DNA of 64,000 bases, taken from the NCBI GenBank assembly GCA_047967505.1, contig CM106541.1; one strand, written 5' to 3'. Origin of the DNA: Dipteris shenzhenensis. Its lineage: Eukaryota; Polypodiophyta; Polypodiopsida; Gleicheniales. Shown one piece after another: positions 47,341 to 59,051 of the stretch (position 1 is the stretch's first letter; every line of letters starts with the position of its first letter). Position numbers and translations under genes: made by a program. Below the pieces are notes generated by a model. The model searched no databases. It was not told the origin of the DNA and saw only the letters and a list, made by a program, of their open reading frames with translations.

Positions 47341-47910
47341 ATGGAAAATGACAAATATCCAGGTAAGTTACAAACGGTTATACTCAAGAGCATCAAGGAT
47401 GAGCATGGGGAATGAATTCCTCAGCTCTACAAAAAATATTCATGGATAACAATGCAACCTGCTAATTGTGGGTGCTATAAAGTGGATCAAAAGGATGCAA
47501 TGGACATATCCAAACATTGGAAGGGGAGGATAATGGATTTTGAGATGTCTCCCAATAGCAAAACATTAACACGGGTATATATTCAGCACGTCTTTACCCA
47601 TACATACATATATGTGCATCCACATGTAGGCCTTCTATATCATAGACCCAATTATAAGTATTCCAAAGTGTACTAGTGTCATGCTTCAAAGTATTTGCAT
47701 TTGTTTGGTGTCTATCTTATGTCTTGTATTTATTTTACAAATTTGTATCCATCTACTTACAAAGAATGGGAGCTTGTAACATGCATTTGCATGTCCTCCA
47801 TGCTAAGATTGGGACTCTTCAGTACGAAGGTTGCACACAATCAGAATTGAAAAAGAATGGGACCTTCTTTTATGAGTCAGTGTTTGTAGTTCCGGATCAA
47901 GAAGTCTAGT
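47341..47910 (+). pseudogene. Unrecognised frame shared by all three C copies
   Basis: Frame from about 47341 reads MENDKYPGKLQTVILKSIKD, a TGA at 47413, then YKKYSWITMQPANCGCYKVD and GRIMDFEMSPNSKTLTR, where a GTATAT could be a splice donor. A second frame at 47676-47909 includes MGACNMHLHVLHAKIGTLQY. Copies at 22890 and 63133 keep the frames, but C1 and C2 differ by at least seven amino-acid changes in 74 residues, so there is no sign of selection. I do not recognise the protein; it may be a captured exon. Confidence 0.3.
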
Positions 47911-47939
47911 ATGGAAGATTAGAATTGCTTCCCTTGTTG

Positions 47940-48540
47940 TTTTTACTGAAAAGGGCTTTTGTCATGTGGATGAACTCGTGTCTGAACTCGCGTCCAAAAC
48001 CAAGCTTAATGGACATCACCTTAAGGATGAACATCTAACTAATCCGATCCATGCTTTCTCAAGATCCAAGTTTAGCGACATAGACTTTTGATTTGGATGT
48101 GACTACACAATCGATTGTGAGACACAGTAATTTGTAATTTTGTATGCACGCTATAGCATTCAACATTGTGAGGGGGCACAAGTCTCTAGGTTGCAATCAA
48201 TTAATTCACTGAGGAATAACTCCCTGATTCATTGAGCAAGGGAGATTCCCTAATCTGAAGCAAATGTTTGAAAGTGATGTAAGGACCTTGCCACATAGCA
48301 TAGCTGACCTAGTAGTATTCGAAGAAGTGCACTGGGATGCCATCTTGGCCAGAGCCCTTTACCTTCACCATGGAATTAGTTATGAGTAGCAAATAATTCA
48401 GATTGTGGCAAGGGATGCAAGAGCAATATAATTATAGCCTCATGCCAAGGGATATAAATTTTCTTTTGGAGGCATCACACAAAAGGGATGAATGTTCTTT
48501 ATTGTTATTTGCAAGCCTCACCCAAAAGCGATCATTAGTT
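47940..48540 (-). pseudogene. LINE reverse-transcriptase remnant in and beside C1
   Basis: On the minus strand, near 48380-48315, the frame reads MVKVKGSGQDGIPVHFFEYY, resembling the LINE block KAPGxDGIPxEFF. Further on come LTMLNAIACI (like LLNxIYKI), and near 48010-47960 ESMDRIS then MFILKVMSIKLGFGREF, like EKAYDRVSW and FLLxVLxxLGFG. Stops and frame changes abound. The upstream part (48540-48395) also stays partly open. Endonuclease is not seen. Confidence 0.55.
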
Positions 48541-50427
48541 CATTTTTGTTTAGGATTTCGAGATATAATGTTGTTGGGAGAGAACCAAAGCACATGTGTC
48601 ATTTATATTATGTTATGAGAATCTAGGCACTTCACATGCACAATAAAGCCGAGTGCCTCATTGACCAAGAATATTGAACACTAGATGGAAAAAGCACAAC
48701 ATTAGGCTCTTTCTTATTCGAGTAGGCTTAGCTACCAAGCTTGCTTAGTTAAGTGGAAATGAGGTGGCCACAATAGAGGCTTGATGTGATGTTTTATCTT
48801 AGCGTCTCCTATAAATTGACCTCAGCCACTTACTTTTTGCACTTGAATAACTCTATTATGAATTCAATTCATTAATTGAATAACCATACTCTTATGTGTG
48901 CAAATTTGATCTTTTGTTCCAATGAAAATGTTTCCAAATGTATATGGTAGAAAAAGCCTTTATTTCTGCATGTCACAAGGACGTTTAAAATCACCTCATT
49001 TTAGAATGTCCCAAACAGATGTTTTGCAATAATTAAGAACTTACATGGTTTGTGCTACTTCACCAATACTTCTTGGTGATACAGTTTAAACTTACATCGT
49101 CGTCACACAATTATTGCATGAAGATGACCATGTCTATGCCGAAGTCATAAATGTTCAACTGAGTACGTGCATAGACTTTGCAAATCTCTCAAACCAACTC
49201 TCAATGTAACAATGTATGAGACAAAGTTGACTCAAAAAACTACACCAAAGAAGACACCCTTGCCAATGAAAAAACATTCTTGGCTCTTAGTGCTTTTCTC
49301 AAAGTGTGGAAACCTCAGGGGGGTCACTCATCATATGTAACCCTATCACGTGAGTTCAACAGAAGGATATTTTTTATTTCTAAAATTTACAGAAATAAAT
49401 ATACATAAGGGACTATTTAAAATAGTTTTGGAAAAAATTTACAGATTTGTATAGAAAAGGGGTACATTTTATTAATGAAAAAATTTACAGATAAGGGATT
49501 TTAAATATAGGCCTTGAACGCACGTGATATAGAGGATTTATACATAGCGACCCCCCTGAGGTGGAAACAACAACCTTGGGGGCCAATTCTTAGTGAAGTA
49601 CAATAAGAAATTCTTTATCTCATCATATTAGATCTATTTATAAAGTTACCTTTATAGAAACATAATTAAAAATATAGCTTTTAATTAGTATTTCACATTA
49701 TATATCTAAACATTATCTTATATTGCATTGAAATCAATCAGTACTCTTTCAAAACCTCCATACTCGTTAACAAACAAATGTCAATGTTGGAAAAACACAA
49801 CTACTTAATAATATCTTCATTGGTTAGAAGCCTACAAATTGCCACCACCTAGGCTTCATTCACCATAATCATAGTTGCTAGCCAAGTTGAAAGAGTTTGT
49901 CACCATAGGTCTCGATTACCTCCTTGGCAAGAATGTGATTGAGTACATACCTCCATGGCAATTTTTAAAATACATTCAAGCCCATTCACTCTAGCCATGC
50001 AATGGCTATTGACGGACAAGTTCACTCTAAACAGGGATGCTGTTCAATTCCCTTCATCCTCTTTGTCATCTTTAGTATCTTTGGATCCAATAATAAATCC
50101 CTTTGCTTACTTGGTGTCTTCATTTACTGCAAAATGGTTACCATGCTTTTTTTGGTCACCACTTATACTTTCTCATCCTGCAGGGATAGCCTTTGCAATG
50201 CATTTAAATCTCTCTTTGATAGGATTTATGACTCAAGACAGATGTGTGAAGCATCACTAAGCGATTGGAGGTGGGTTGGTGCATATGTAAAACGGTTTAA
50301 ATTACCCTATATGATAAAATTTTTGGGACAAAACCTAACCCTAAGTAGTGAACATGTATCTATTTCAATGTCTTTGGAATATAGCATGGCGAAGAATTAG
50401 TTAGTGATCTCTCTCTCTCTCTCTCTT
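48541..50427 (+). repeat. Repeat family A, copy A4, carrying MITE-3
   Basis: Matches A1 from 1793 onward (CATTTTTGTTTAGGATTTCG) to the TC tract at 50409-50427. It abuts the LINE remnant on the left. Confidence 0.8.
49306..49568. mobile_element. MITE copy 3 in repeat A4, 8-bp TSD
   Basis: The element is 49314-49560 (247 bp), starting CTCAGGGGGGTCACTCA and ending AGCGACCCCCCTGAG. GTGGAAAC flanks both sides (49306-49313, 49561-49568); A1 has it once at the empty site (AAAGTGTGGAAACAACAACC, near 2555-2574). The three copies differ by substitutions only at a modest level. Confidence 0.95.
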
Positions 50428-50947
50428 GACATTGATACATTGATACATTCAATGAATTCGAAGCAGCAAATTGGAAGTACATGCTTGAAACTATAGTTTA
50501 GAATAAATCAAAACTAGGCAGAACTCTTACCGAAAGAGGGAAAGAATGCTAATTTTCGACCATCCATAAGTTGCTTGTAAATTGAAGATCAGAAGAATGG
50601 CTGCAAGATGAGATCTGCTTGCCCCTTTATACTACATGGTGTTTGCTCACGTTGCAAGCTCTCTAGCTTTTTAAGACTCATGCTATCCTCCCTATTAACT
50701 TCCACATCTTTTTCTCTTTCATTCTAGGGTGAAGGAGCACCAAAGTAAGTGTTTATCATGTCCTGCATTATTTCATCCTCATTTAGTGCATCCTCCTCTT
50801 TAATGCAATACTAGGTTATTGGATAATACATACATGATCATGACAAAACATGGAAAAACTGGATCCTACTTGTCAAAATTTTTGAAAATTATCTGTTCCA
50901 TTGGTATGTTTGTCAATAACCTCTCGAGAAATATACCAGAGCTGATA
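50428..50947 (+). repeat. Repeat family B, copy B4, truncated
   Basis: Follows A4 as B1 follows A1, then stops at ACCAGAGCTGATAGC where family D begins. The matching point in B1 is about 3975. Confidence 0.75.
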
Positions 50948-51312
50948 GCTACACTTGAATTTTTTGGGGAGCCAATGGAGGAGACGATGGAGAGGCCAAG
51001 GACTCTGCACATTGCCAAGACTGCAATTATGGCCCCCTCAATAAGACAAGAGTACTCTACTATGAAAATCATGAGCGCTTCATCACCATTTAGGGGGGAT
51101 CGATACAGCACAACCATATAGAGGCTACAATTGTGCATGCCATCCAAGCTAGTGACATGCAGATGTAGGGGGAATCGACTAATGGAAAGAAAAGAGTCCA
51201 CAAGAGCCAGCCTTTCCACTCCTATAGAGTGTAACACAATCACCTTATACAAGAAGGCAGACAAGATTGGGATCACGTTGCATCAAGGGGTGGTAGAAGT
51301 TGCAATAGGCAT
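50948..51312 (-). pseudogene. Unrecognised repeated ORF in D2
   Basis: Same frame as in D1, from the ATG at 51312. A TGA lies ten codons in, where D1 has CGA; after that the frame stays open to the end of D (VIPILSAFLYKVIVLH to LSIVSSIGSPKNS) and runs on into family B. Hydrophobic segments suggest a membrane protein. Family unknown. Confidence 0.35.
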
Positions 51313-51503
51313 GGTGAAGATGAGTGGGTGAGCAATGGAGTGGATGAGCAAGGGAGCAAATGAGTGATGAGAGTTGGAGGAGGGAGCATGGAGAAAAGTA
51401 GAGCAGGGGCAGAAGAGAGCTAAAGGAGGGTGCATGGAGAAAAGTAGAAGAGCGGGGGCAAATGAGAGCAACATAGCAAAATGCCAAATGCCAAATGCCA
51501 TGG

Positions 51504-51515
51504 ACCTTATATATT
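51504..51515 (-). promoter_or_regulatory. TATA word upstream of the D2 ORF
   Basis: TATATAAGGTCC on the minus strand, about 195 bases before the ORF start, conserved with D1. Confidence 0.4.
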
Positions 51516-52602
51516 ATAAAGTTCGAGCCACCATGATGGGTCTGGATGCCGAGAGGCTAGGTGTTCCATCCAAATAATCATGACTACCATCTTAATTAGA
51601 CAAAATCTAAGGAGGGTTGCATCCAAATAATCATGAGCCATTTTTAAGCAAAGTAGTGAAATGCCAAATGCCACGGACCTTATCTTAATCAAAGTTTGAG
51701 CCAGCGTGGATCATCTTCTTCTTCTCCCTTTTGACCTAGAGGCCGATGTGCCACCTTAATTAATCAAAATGCAAGGAGGGTTATATCCAAACTTAATCAT
51801 GAGATATATTAATTGTAGCCGACTTCGATGGCTAGTAATTAATTGCCAGCCCGGTGGAATCTTAGGTGCCACCATAGATGCCACCTTGCCACCGATTGTA
51901 GTGGAAATTAATTATGACATGGCTAGTAATCATGAAGTAGATGCCACCATCTTGATAATTAATGGGTAATTAACTAGTAATTGACTTCACTCTACTAAGC
52001 ATGCAAGACCGATGGTGGTAACTAGCTGCAAATGTCATCATCTTGGTAATTAACTAGTAACTAACTAGTAATTAATTGTGGTAATTAACTACAATCTATT
52101 GATCATGCAAGCCCAATGATTGGTAATTAACTACACTCTACACTACGGTGTCTGGTAATTAACTACCAACCCAGTGGAATCTTAGCCACCACAAATGTGG
52201 ATGATGACAACCACTACCACCAAGCAATAATTACCACAAACGTAAATCATGAACCCTAATCACCTCTAATCACTCATTACCATGTAGGCCTAGTGCCTAG
52301 TATTTAACTGCACTTAACTGCACTCTACTCATCATGCTTGCAAGCCCGATGGTGGTAACTAGTAGGTGAGTACTTGCGGTCCACTACAGTGGTTGGCTGG
52401 TAATTAACTGCCATCCTGATGCAATCTTAGCTGCAACCACAGATGTGGTTGGTAATCGTAGATGCCACCACTGATGTCCACCACCAACAAAATGATGACA
52501 CTAATTACCATAGATGTAAATCATGAAGGCTAATCACCTCTAATCACTCATTACCATGCAAGCTAGTACTACTACCTTGAATTAATCAAAATTTGGGCCA
52601 AT

Positions 52603-54829
52603 CACAAAGGTTAGGTTGTGTATTTAGGTAGGAGGTTAGGAGAGGTATTGAAAATATTTTGGTTATAAACCAAAGGGTGTATGAAAAAATTACTTGGGGA
52701 AACTAGTAAAGGAAAGAATAAATATGAAAAAATTACTTGGGGAAACTAGTAAAGGAAAGAATAAATGAGGACATATAAAGGGAAGAGCGAGGAAAAAATT
52801 AAGAGGGGACTTTATATATGTTAGAAAGAAAGGGGTGGGAAGAGATTGGAAAGAAATAGTTAGAGGAGTAAAGAAATAGTAGGTGGGGGGGGGTTTATTT
52901 GGGCAAGTAAGGGAAACTAATAGTTTAGGAAGAGATAGGTAGAGCTATTTAATAAAGAGACTAGAGTAAAAATAAGGGTGAGGAGGCAGAGACCATTATA
53001 AGCCCCTTATTACTTACTTAGGGCTAGAGGCATTAGCTAGCATATTTAAGGCTTCCTTTTCAAATAGACTTGTAAGCCACTTCCTTTGGTAGTCAAAAAC
53101 CCTACAATTAACCCCAACTAGTATATTCTAAGTACACTCCTGCTAATCACTATCCTGTATTTCTACCTCACCCTTTATGGCACTCAACTCTTGCTTGAAA
53201 ATCTCTGCTATTTGCCAAAAATTGGTGAACACTCTTCCATGTGCATCCACCACCTTATATGTAGATTCTCTCTGTCGATTTCTCTTTACCGAATAAAAAA
53301 TAGCTTTTGTTAGGCACTCCTATTGCTAACCATAGTTGTCTACTTTTAAGTCTTGCTTGCCTGAATTTAGAAGTAGGTGGATTAAAAATATAAGGAAATA
53401 AGAGGGGGTAATTGAAGTAAAAAATAAGGGGAGAGGGGGGTGGAGAATTCAGAGTGAAGATTTTATAAGGCAGGCTAGAAGATAGAGTGGAGAAGGGGGT
53501 TTAGGAAGATTGGGAAAAAGGGAAGGGAGAGGCAAAAAAAAGGAAGGGGGAGAGGAAGGGGGGAGTGTTTAAAGGAGAGGTAGATGCAAAAAAGATTAAG
53601 GGGTGAAGAGAGGGGTATTTAAAGAAAGGTAGATAAATAAGTAAAAAAAATCAAAAAGGAAAAAGGAGGGGGGGGGGTTGGGGGTGTAAGAAATAACAAG
53701 TAATAAGAAATATAAGAACCTGAGAGTCCATTGGGAGCATGTAAAGTGAAGGCATCATCGATGGAGGAAGGCACAGTGATAGATAGTCATGGGAGCCATG
53801 CCAAGAGCTATGCCATGCGTGTGAGTTTGAAGGTGCTGCAGTGAGGGAACCGGGCAATTCGAGGGAAGGATAGTAGTCAAAGCCTTATGAGAGTTTGGAG
53901 GTTGGAGCAACAAAGGTCATAGAGATAGGCAGGAGTGCAACGGCGCGGTCAAGGTACTTAGAGCAGTAATGGAGAGGCAACAAAACAGTGGGGTGGGGGC
54001 ATGGAAGATACTGTAGGATATGGAGGCAGATAGCTCGCATAGGCAGGCGGTAGGGAAAAGGTAGCTTAGACTACAAGTGGAAGAAGCATATTGTAGTGAT
54101 GCGATGGGAAAGGAGATGGGGAACTGGGTCCTTTAAATAGGGGGGTTGGTCAGTTGGGGGAGTCAGAATAGTGTAGATTTCAGAGGATGTGTCGTTAGGG
54201 CGGCTTAGTACATGCAGATGCATGCCGGTGGGAAAAGCGGGACGGCCATAAAATGGTGGGTGGGTAAAAAGCGCAAGGAGGGGGGTCTTTATTTAAGGTA
54301 GTATAAATAGATTAGGTGATTGCTAATACTTAATCAATTGCGTAGGGAAATAATTCTATTTAGTAAGAAAAACTTAGAAAAATAAGGAAAGGTTTTAGGA
54401 AAACAAAAATAAATTAGGAAATTTGGAAAACATAAGAGCGGAAAGAGTAAAAAATGGAAAATTAGAATAGGAAAGAATAAGGGGAAAATAAAAATTGATC
54501 ATTAATATAAAGAAAAAAAGAATTGGACATTAATATAAACGAGAAATAGGAATAAGGGAAAAATATAGAAATTGAAAAATAAAATTTAAACATTAATATA
54601 AAGGAGAAAAAAGGAATAAGTGAAAATATATATCTTTATAAAAGAAAAGTAAGGGGGGTTCTAAAGGGTGGCTCAAAAGAATAATAAATTGAAGAAGGAA
54701 ATAGGGGAAATTAAAGGAAGATGAGAAGAAAAGGGGGGAAGGGGAAATTAATGGAGATTTAAAGAAAAATAGGGGGGGTAGGTGGGAAGACAAGGGAGCG
54801 AGGGTTTAAACAAAAGAGAGGAAGGGGTA
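52603..54829. other. Purine-rich low-complexity block 3
   Basis: Plus strand strongly purine-biased apart from 53040-53340 (LINE scrap) and 53715-54290 (mixed). A direct duplication of about 50 bases lies at 52679-52775 (ATGAAAAAATTACTTGGGGA twice). Otherwise AT/GA-rich with G runs and no gene. Confidence 0.5.
53110..53400 (-). pseudogene. LINE ORF2 fragment (linker before reverse transcriptase)
   Basis: The minus strand gives QARLKSRQLWLAIG, then after a frame change FYSVKRNRQRESTYKVVDAH, GRVFTNFWQIAEIFKQEL. This matches the stretch of plant LINE ORF2 between endonuclease and reverse transcriptase (form: KxRxxWLxxGDxNTxFFHxxxxxRRxxNxI, then DxxGxxxxxxxxIxxxFxxxF). The RT itself is absent. 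Confidence 0.55.
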
Positions 54830-54852
54830 GGATGCATGCATGCATGCATGCA

Positions 54853-54909
<57 letters not shown>

Positions 54910-54971
54910 ACACATTCATGTGTGTCATCATGCATGCACACATGTGCACACGCACATAGAGAGAGAGAGAC

Positions 54972-55050
<79 letters not shown>

Positions 55051-55060
55051 TAGAGATAGA

Positions 55061-55098
<38 letters not shown>
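54830..55098. repeat. (GCAT)n, (GT)n and (GA)n microsatellite complex
   Basis: GCAT repeats at 54833-54852, GT at about 54857-54907, a GT/CA-containing spacer, then GA with CAGAGA interruptions to 55098. Long frames here on both strands are repeat translations. Confidence 0.95.
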
Positions 55099-55102
<4 letters not shown>

Positions 55103-55705
55103 ACCTTAGGGTTTTTTTTTTGGCATTTTTTAAATACAATTATTTTAGGGAAATATATAAAGTATACTCATTTTCACATTGCACTATTCATAGCCTTCTC
55201 CTCATCCTCCCACAATATTGTCCCCAGCCTTACTTTCCATAGCTTTCTCTCTCATCTTCCTTAGCATCTTTCCACACTCATGGCTTCCCCTAGAGAAGCC
55301 TTTGACCTTCCCATGCCTTAGCAGTTTATTTTTACTCTACCTTCTACAAACCAATCCATCTCAAGTCGAGCTCGAGATCTTTCCTTCCAACTGATGATCC
55401 CTCTCTTTAATTTTTCAATACACTTAATCTATCATGATTGCTACTGCCCCTCAGTAATGGGTCCCATTGGATATTTTGAGCTCTCTTGACCAAAGTGACA
55501 ACGTCAAGAAAACTCTAGGTTGGGCCATGGATAATGTCCCTATCTCTCTCCATGAGTACTCTATTCAAGGACTCTTCATCTTCTCTCCCTCATTTGATAG
55601 AACGAGATGCCACCCTTGCCGATCTTGCAACTAGCAAGTTTTCATGATAAAAAACCTCAACTTATTATTTTCCTTTGATTTTTCACATGCATATTTCCTC
55701 CCCAC
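55099..55705. other. Unassigned region
   Basis: Pyrimidine-leaning sequence without a recognised gene or repeat. Confidence 0.35.
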
Positions 55706-55835
55706 AGGAATGTATATGTATACAATAAAATATCAAATGCAGATAAGCCCTGGAAGCACTAAAGCCTATTTGCACCTGATATTTTATTAGGCCTATTTGC
55801 ACCTGATATTTTATTATATGCATATATACATTCTT
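55706..55835. mobile_element. Small foldback element
   Basis: Arms of about 45 bases (55706-55749 and 55790-55835) are imperfect inverted repeats containing GATATTTTATT and ATACATTC words. GCCTATTTGCACCTGATATT is present twice in direct order in the right half. No clear target duplication. Confidence 0.45.
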
Positions 55836-57423
55836 GTAGGGTGGATTGAATTAAAATGAAAAATATTAAAATCATCCAGGTTTAGGATTCATTGATGATC
55901 ACTTCCAAGATATTTTGTGGCTCACCAAATACGATATGTGCAAGGGTGGAAGCGGAGGATCTTCTCGGGGAATGATGGCTTCAATCGGTAACTACATCGG
56001 CAAAGTGACTCCACACATTTTAGTCTTCCATCGACAAATTATCCTGGATGGAAAGTTGAAGATAATGAAGCTTAGGCTCCTTAGTCAGATGCTAAAGATG
56101 AAGGCCATCCATCACAATGTGGATCGTGTGGTTTTGGTTAAGCACAACATTGCCCTTTCTCAAAGAAAGGGTGAAATATATTTAGCCCAACCCTCAATAC
56201 CAAACATCAAGCACAGAGCTACACAGTGGCAGCCATGGAACTAGGAACAATGGTTACCATGAAACTAGGAAGGACTCCCAATTCGCATAACCCACAATCT
56301 CAAAAATATTCCTCCATCCATCCTGTACTCATCCAAAGCCTGATTAATATCCTCTTTTTGACTACCATGACTACCCAAATCTCATAGCATGTCGACTATT
56401 TCTTATAAGTTGGACACATCTCTTAAAACTCCACCCAAAACACATAGTCAAATGCAGGTCCCCTACAACACCCAAAACACATAGTCAAAATGAAGGTCCC
56501 CTAACCCCATAGCCCACATGGCTACTTGGCTACTTGATACATTGCAAACTGAAATCAAATTACAAGCAAAAAAGAGAGTAAAACACTTGTAGTCGACAAA
56601 CACAATGCTTATTCTAAGCACACATGTGATCGGGCCTTTGAGAGCTCGTGGTTTGTCAATGCAACATAGTATATAAATGCATATTTCTCCAAACCTAGCC
56701 CCAAATGTTACAAGAATATGTAGTAAAGGCTTGGGGGGTTCACCTCACCAAATTTGTGTACCATATGCATTCAAAAGGAGGGGATTTGAGGCAACAACAC
56801 TGTAAAAGGTTGTATGGACATACTGCTTCAACTTGTGTGCTGCAAACCCCCCTACCCTTGCTCCTTTTCCCCATCTCTAGCCCCTAACAGTAGTAGTGCA
56901 TAGCACTATGACCTCAGCATAGGGGGCACACTATCACATGACCCCCCTCTAGCCTTTGCCAGCTCACATCCCCCCTTGGCCCTTATTCTACCTACACCTC
57001 CAACCCGCAATGCTCATGGACTAACCCACCACTCCAAGCACAATTTCTAGTGCCCAGCCCATCGTGAATTGGAGCAACATTAAGGAGAGGGGGCCTTGCT
57101 AGGCAACCCCCTTCTTCTCATGTGGCATTCCTTCAACAACCTGGTAGCTCTTATGCTTGTGAAATCCTCACCTCTTGCTTTGAACAGGTGGCTCGTTGGG
57201 CATCGAGGCAATGCTACACAGTCAATCTTTGGGGCTGGCATTGTGTGAACAACCAGCCTAGACATCCCTTTAGGTGGCCTCACAAGCTACCTTCACAACT
57301 TTGGAAGCACTTTAGGGCTGCTCCTACACTTCAACATATCCTCCCCCCCACTGAATCACGGAAAAGCCATCACATCTCATTAAGATTCAGCAAGTACTTC
57401 CCTCCAGCATTGGTGGGTGGGAG

Positions 57424-57467
<44 letters not shown>

Positions 57468-57599
57468 TAGGAACATGCACCAGCAGTTCCTTTCAAAGAG
57501 CACCTTTTTTTCTCTCCTTCCTCTTCTAGTTCCCTACTTTTTCTCTCAATGGAAGGTGCAATTCTTGCTTTCTTTGGTGATTGGTACCCTTGGTGGTGA
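55836..57599. other. Unassigned region with weak coding-like frames
   Basis: A plus frame at 55915-56244 and one at 57122-57420 have mixed composition but no domain I recognise; the latter may be an upstream part of the DUF4283-like gene. A duplicated AACACCCAAAACACATAGTCAAA lies at 56440-56490. A (CT)n tract is at 57427-57463. Confidence 0.3.
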
Positions 57600-58340
57600 C
57601 CCTAGATCTGACCAAAGGGGCTCCATGGTAGCCACCTTGACCCCCCCAACCATCAAAGTACTCCTATCATCAGTTGATAAGCAGCAAGTATAGCAAGCAA
57701 TGAATCTACTACGAGACAAGGAAACTATTGGCAGGAGAGTCAGCCTTACTCCCTTGAAGAGACAAATTAGGGATTGGATCTAGGCTATCTTGGCATTAGA
57801 TGGCAACCACATCTAGGAGGTCACCATCTACAAACGAGGCATGTTTCTCCTCCAGTTTGGCTGATCGGATACTTTTCTAGTTGTTGTGGAGAGGAGCCCT
57901 ATTCTCTTGGGCCCACATTTGGTGTACGTTATTCCTTAGTATCATGGATTTATGATGGAGGACATGGACTCAACTCACAATGTTTCTCATTTTCCAATGA
58001 TGCTCCGCTTTTTGAGGCTCCCGAGGGAGTATAGGGCCATCCTTCCTTCTATTAGACGGGCATTTGGCACAATTCTAGCATACCCTTTGGAGTTGGCAGT
58101 GTTTGTAGTGGTAGATGATGGGGTTCCTCATCTCTATTTGGTTTTAGAGAGCTTGGAATCCCTCCCAGAGGTGATTCTCTTGGAGAATCTCAAGGGAGGT
58201 ACCCTTTGCCAAAGGCTGAAGATCTCCGTATTACCAGACCAATGTTTGAGGTGTAGATAGAAGGGGAATCTAGGTCGTGAATGTACGAGAGGCTTAAGCT
58301 AGACCCTCCCTCCTTGTTGCAAGAGACACATGGACATCGT
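57600..58340 (+). pseudogene. DUF4283/zinc-knuckle protein remnant (LINE ORF1 or gag-like)
   Basis: In one frame, read through six stops, the order is: DKETIGRRVSLTPLKRQIRD, GNHI, EVTIYKRGMFLLQF, SDTFLVVVERSPILLGPHLV, MMEDMDSTHNVSHFPMMLRF, LRLPREYRAILPSIRRAFGT, YPLELAVFVVVDDGVPHLYL, RLKISVLPDQCLRCR. It then gives a CCHC-spaced knuckle at 58243-58284 in which the histidine is now asparagine and one codon is TAG. This order (single-strand nucleic-acid binding fold, then LPxxCxxC) is that of plant DUF4283 proteins, mostly ORF1 of LINEs. A proline-rich tail follows (to about 58980). Not functional. The call rests on order and knuckle spacing. Confidence 0.5.
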
Positions 58341-59019
58341 GGAGACGCTCGAAAGAATAGGACCTAACAGTGGCCACCCAAGTGTCTGCACAATAGCAAT
58401 CTCAACGACAACAGCAAGAGTCCTAGATTCCCTGGGTTGAGCCCTCTGAGGGAACTTGGTGGACTAGGGTGGGAAAGAATAAGTGGAGTAAGTGGGCCAT
58501 AAAGAACTAGTGACAGCATGCCAACTATAAGAGGCGAGGATCGGTAGCCGCATAATCATAGGGATATCAAGTTGGTGGCCCCCAAGTAGGTGGACCATGA
58601 GCTTCAAAGAGAGGGCCCTCGACTTCAGGCCATTTTGCAAGCCCCCCTGAAGGCAAGGCTTCATGCCCACAGAATTCTCCATAGTAGTAAGAGTAGACAC
58701 CAGAGGTTTCTAGAGCTCAATATCCTCAGCCCCTTCAACTCACCCTCCCCCAAGTTCGAAGGAAAAGACCCAGAGACCTCAGTTGACCCTACTGCAATGA
58801 TCCTCGACTTCGACAGCGAGATTGATCCCTCATATCCTCCCCCTTGCCCCCTCCAAACTCCTCACTATCTCCCTCTTCAAACATGCCTACCCCCTCTCTG
58901 CCTCCACTGCCTCCCTTCCCCCCCCCCAACATTTTCCCCCCCTCCCCCTCCACTTGCTCTACATGTTGTGATTACCCTCACCACCTATCCCCCCTCCCCC
59001 CCTCCAAATTGGGGGTGGG

Positions 59020-59051
<32 letters not shown>

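Larger units (their letters stand above)
43366..48330 (+). repeat. ~5-kb dispersed repeat family C, copy C1
   Basis: Direct match to 59001-64000 across its length; differences are mainly microsatellite lengths, scattered substitutions and short indels. Order: GGGGGTGGGCCACACAC and (CA)n; pyrimidine-rich part with C runs (43540-44500); unique part to 46300; a second CTCACCATGCGG motif with (CA)n (46308-46362); (CA)n and (GA)n tracts (46380-47250); then a conserved frame and LINE sequence on minus. Copy C2 reaches the window edge, so the unit may be longer. No terminal repeats found. Confidence 0.85.
50948..52602. repeat. Repeat family D, copy D2
   Basis: Matches D1 (19803-21472) in the same orientation, from TTGAATTTTTTGGGGAGCC to AATTTGGGCCAA. 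D2 interrupts family B. Confidence 0.75.

Noticed and set aside
47452-47909. A conserved novel gene, because the same frames occur in C1, C2 and C3
   Set aside because: Amino-acid-changing differences are as frequent as expected for neutral copies; an in-frame TGA precedes the ATG.
54759-55264. Long frames (about 126-160 codons) over GT and GA repeats on both strands
   Set aside because: Translations of microsatellites; composition is repeat-driven and frames are open on both strands.
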